In this document: piece after piece, positions 6,461 to 7,602 of the stretch | How the letters are laid out: every line of letters begins with the position of its first letter | Position numbering within the stretch: the first letter of the stretch is position 1 | Assembly: GCA_934662925.1 (NCBI GenBank) | Contig: CAKUKL010000063.1 | Coordinates: 1-7,602 of the forward strand | Length of the DNA stretch: 7,602 nt | Reading direction: 5' to 3' | Source of the DNA: an uncultured Oscillospiraceae bacterium | GTDB lineage: Bacteria; Bacillota; Clostridia; Oscillospirales; Oscillospiraceae | Program-made: the position numbers and the translations under genes | The notes under the pieces: model-generated | Seen by the model: only the letters and a program-made list of their open reading frames with translations | What the model was told of the DNA's origin: nothing | Database searches by the model: none

Positions 6461-7012
6461 ATGCGTGATAAACATCAATATAACGACGAGACTCTTTGCA
6501 CTTTAGCCGCATCAGGCGACCGTATCGCAGAGGAAGTTTTGGTTTTGCGGTACAATCGCTTGGTGCGTATTTGTGCCCGGCCCTACTTCTTGACCGGCGG
6601 CGACAGCGAGGATCTGATCCAGGAGGCCATGTTCGGCCTGCTCAAAGCCATCCGGGAGTTTGACCCGGAGCGAGACGTCTCCTTCCGGACCTTTGCCGAG
6701 GTCTGCATCCGCAACCGGATCCGCTCCGTCATTACGGCGGCGGCCCGGGGAAAGCACGCACCGCTGAACAACAGTGTTCCCATGGAGACGCTTCCGGACG
6801 TGATCTCAAGCCCGGAGGAATCGCTGATCGACAGGGAAGAGGACAGCGAGCGGCTCCGGCGGCTTGAGGACCGTTTGTCCTCGTTGGAAAAGAGCATTTT
6901 GTCTTTGTATCTGGCTGGGCTGACCTACGACGAGATCGGCCGCCAGTTGGGAAGATCGTCCAAATCGGTGGACAATGCGATCCAGCGCATCCGGCGCAAG
7001 GTCGCGGACTAA
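6461..7012 (+). CDS. SigH (Spo0H)-like sigma-70 family factor
   Basis: The product is a two-domain sigma factor of 183 residues that should direct RNA polymerase to a specific promoter set. Region 2 covers about 18-95, with DLIQEAMFGLLKAIREFDPE (51-70) and SFRTFAEVCIRNRIRSVI. It is followed by an AARGKHAPLN segment, very like SigH of Bacillus and Clostridium, where TRQKHIPLN occurs. A linker of about 30 residues leads to region 4 (about 136-182), with the helix-turn-helix LTYDEIGRQLGRSSKSVDNAIQRIRRK. There is no region 1.1 or 3. The ATG at 6461 is favoured: a nearby in-frame ATG at 6449 would leave a leader of under 10 bases, and a TTG at 6404 is the promoter -35 itself. The only purine-rich site ahead is GGA (6451-6453). 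It is shorter than B. subtilis SigH (about 218 residues), so calling it the sporulation SigH orthologue is an inference. Confidence 0.85.
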   Translation: MRDKHQYNDETLCTLAASGDRIAEEVLVLRYNRLVRICARPYFLTGGDSEDLIQEAMFGLLKAIREFDPERDVSFRTFAEVCIRNRIRSVITAAARGKHAPLNNSVPMETLPDVISSPEESLIDREEDSERLRRLEDRLSSLEKSILSLYLAGLTYDEIGRQLGRSSKSVDNAIQRIRRKVAD

Positions 7013-7017
7013 TTCCG

Positions 7018-7040
7018 GCGTAATCAGCGAAAGCTGACGC
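7018..7040 (+). other. GNRA-tetraloop hairpin between the sigma-factor and zinc-ribbon genes
   Basis: GCG (7018-7020), a TAA bulge and TCAGC (7024-7028) pair with GCTGA (7033-7037) and CGC (7038-7040) around a GAAA loop. It begins five bases after the sigma-factor stop. The bases after it (AAATATTATACT) have no T-run, so it is not a normal intrinsic terminator. It could protect the 3' end of the sigma-factor mRNA, or be chance. Confidence 0.4.
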
Positions 7041-7046
7041 AAATAT

Positions 7047-7052
7047 TATACT
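7047..7052 (+). promoter_or_regulatory. Possible -10 box of the zinc-ribbon gene
   Basis: TATACT matches the -10 consensus in five of six bases and lies 58 bases before the ATG, in a short AT-rich stretch. No recognisable -35 hexamer is found 16-18 bases upstream, where the GNRA hairpin lies, and no extended -10 TG is present. The promoter is therefore tentative. Confidence 0.3.
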
Positions 7053-7109
7053 GCCCCAGCATGATCGGTTAAGTTCCGGGCCTGGGCAAGTCAAAGAGAG
7101 GGTATTTCC

Positions 7110-7388
7110 ATGTACGAAGACAAGACTTTAGTTTGCAAAGAGTGCGGCCAGGAGTTCGTGTTCACCGCCGGTGAGCAGGAGTTCTACGCTGAGCGCGGCT
7201 TCCAGAACGAGCCGCAGCGCTGCAAGGCCTGCCGCGATGCCCGCAAGGCTGCTGCCCGTGGCCCCCGTGAGTACTTTACCGCTACCTGCGCTGCCTGCGG
7301 CGGCGAGGCCAAGGTTCCCTTCGAGCCGAAGTCTGACCGTCCCGTGTACTGCAGCGAGTGCTTCGCCAAGATGCGTGAGCAGGGCTGA
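7110..7388 (+). CDS. Small double zinc-ribbon protein (zf-trcl plus CxxC-x17-CxxC)
   Basis: The product has 92 residues and eight cysteines in four CxxC pairs, enough for two zinc sites. The first unit has Cys9/Cys12 and Cys38/Cys41, in the pattern CKECGQEF ... RCKACR that fits the probable zinc-ribbon family PF13451. The second has Cys60/Cys63 and Cys81/Cys84, an exact CxxC-x17-CxxC spacing. There is no signal peptide or membrane segment, so it should be cytoplasmic. The function is not known; nucleic-acid or ribosome binding is a guess from the fold and the basic linker RKAAARGPR. The ATG at 7110 has AGAGAGGG at 7095-7102 seven bases ahead. Codon use is unlike the neighbours: all eight arginines are CGC or CGT and nearly all Lys and Glu codons are AAG and GAG, suggesting strong expression. 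It has its own terminator and probably its own promoter. Confidence 0.88.
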   Translation: MYEDKTLVCKECGQEFVFTAGEQEFYAERGFQNEPQRCKACRDARKAAARGPREYFTATCAACGGEAKVPFEPKSDRPVYCSECFAKMREQG

Positions 7389-7409
7389 TCGGTAAAACTG
7401 GATCAACAT

Positions 7410-7447
7410 AAAAACGCATGACCGGTCATACCGGTCATGCGTTTTTT
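7410..7447 (+). terminator. Strong intrinsic terminator after the zinc-ribbon gene
   Basis: The left arm AAAAACGCATGACCGG (7410-7425) pairs perfectly with CCGGTCATGCGTTTTT (7431-7446) over 16 pairs around a TCATA loop. The right arm ends in six T's (7442-7447). The left arm opens with five A's, so the same hairpin could also stop transcription arriving on the minus strand. It lies 21 bases after the stop codon. Confidence 0.95.
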
Positions 7448-7532
7448 GCTGTATCACCGCAAGACAGATCAAGCGCCGCCGATCAAATTGCCGTATGATA
7501 GCTACAGAGCGATCAACAGGCGATGGATATGT

Positions 7533-7602
7533 ATGTACGAATGGAGAAAACTGATCCAGACCGTCGTGGACGAGATCGACCGCTGCATTCAGGCCCACGA
7601 TG
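7533..7602 (+). CDS. Start of a probable AraC-family regulator (cut by window end)
   Basis: Only 23 codons are visible, running off the right edge. They read MYEWRKLIQTVVDEIDRCIQ and then AHD. This resembles the first helix found at the start of many clostridial AraC-family regulators, where an N-terminal helix-turn-helix pair follows at once; this is recognition from memory on very little sequence. The start ATG at 7533 has a weak GGA (7525-7527) five bases ahead. An overlapping frame from ATG 7523 is also open, but its Arg/Asp/Pro-rich product is less protein-like. It lies 85 bases after the preceding terminator, so it is a separate unit. No clear promoter was seen in the gap. Confidence 0.5.
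   Translation, partial: MYEWRKLIQTVVDEIDRCIQAHD

Noticed and set aside
1..7602. Mobile elements, CRISPR, tRNA/rRNA or a defence island
   Set aside because: No transposase, regularly spaced repeats, tRNA cloverleaf or rRNA sequence was seen. The only recombinase is the XerD-type protein in its expected housekeeping place, with no attachment-site repeats noticed around it.

Overview
The window reads as an ordinary chromosomal housekeeping stretch of a moderately high-GC member of the Clostridia, most likely of the Oscillospiraceae/Ruminococcaceae type (inference). The basis is the Firmicutes-type gene set (SpoIIM-like protein beside XerD, an SdpI-family protein, a SigH-like sigma factor, a clostridial zinc-ribbon protein), strong purine-rich ribosome binding sites, frequent GTG/TTG starts, and AT-rich gaps between GC-rich genes. 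Every supported gene is on the + strand.

Layout. 1-327 is the 3' part of a small membrane protein (TIGR04086/YrzE-like). 328-728 is a 400-base AT-richer gap with a 13-bp hairpin and a promoter-like island. 729-2269 holds a SpoIIM-like membrane protein and a XerD-type tyrosine recombinase, closed by a clear intrinsic terminator. A promoter at 2309-2337 then drives the Holliday-junction resolution operon ruvC-ruvA-ruvB (2366-4601). A small SdpI-family membrane protein (4617-4988) and glmM, phosphoglucosamine mutase (5006-6379), follow closely and look co-transcribed. A perfect-consensus sigma-A promoter (6404-6433) starts a SigH-like sigma factor (6461-7012). A cysteine-rich double zinc-ribbon protein with strikingly biased codons (7110-7388) ends at a near-perfect bidirectional-looking terminator. 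The last 70 bases begin a gene that resembles an AraC-family regulator.

Functionally, XerD (chromosome dimer resolution) and RuvABC (branch migration and cleavage of Holliday junctions) form a recombination-processing block. GlmM feeds UDP-GlcNAc and peptidoglycan synthesis. The SpoIIM-like and SigH-like genes point towards sporulation or stationary-phase biology, but do not prove that the organism sporulates.

I found no mobile element, CRISPR array, tRNA or rRNA, and no convincing undescribed multi-gene system. The points most worth a second look are the XerD-type recombinase that lacks the usual hairpin lysine, the codon-biased zinc-ribbon gene with a possibly structured leader, the strong promoter on the SigH-like gene, and the structured 328-728 gap.
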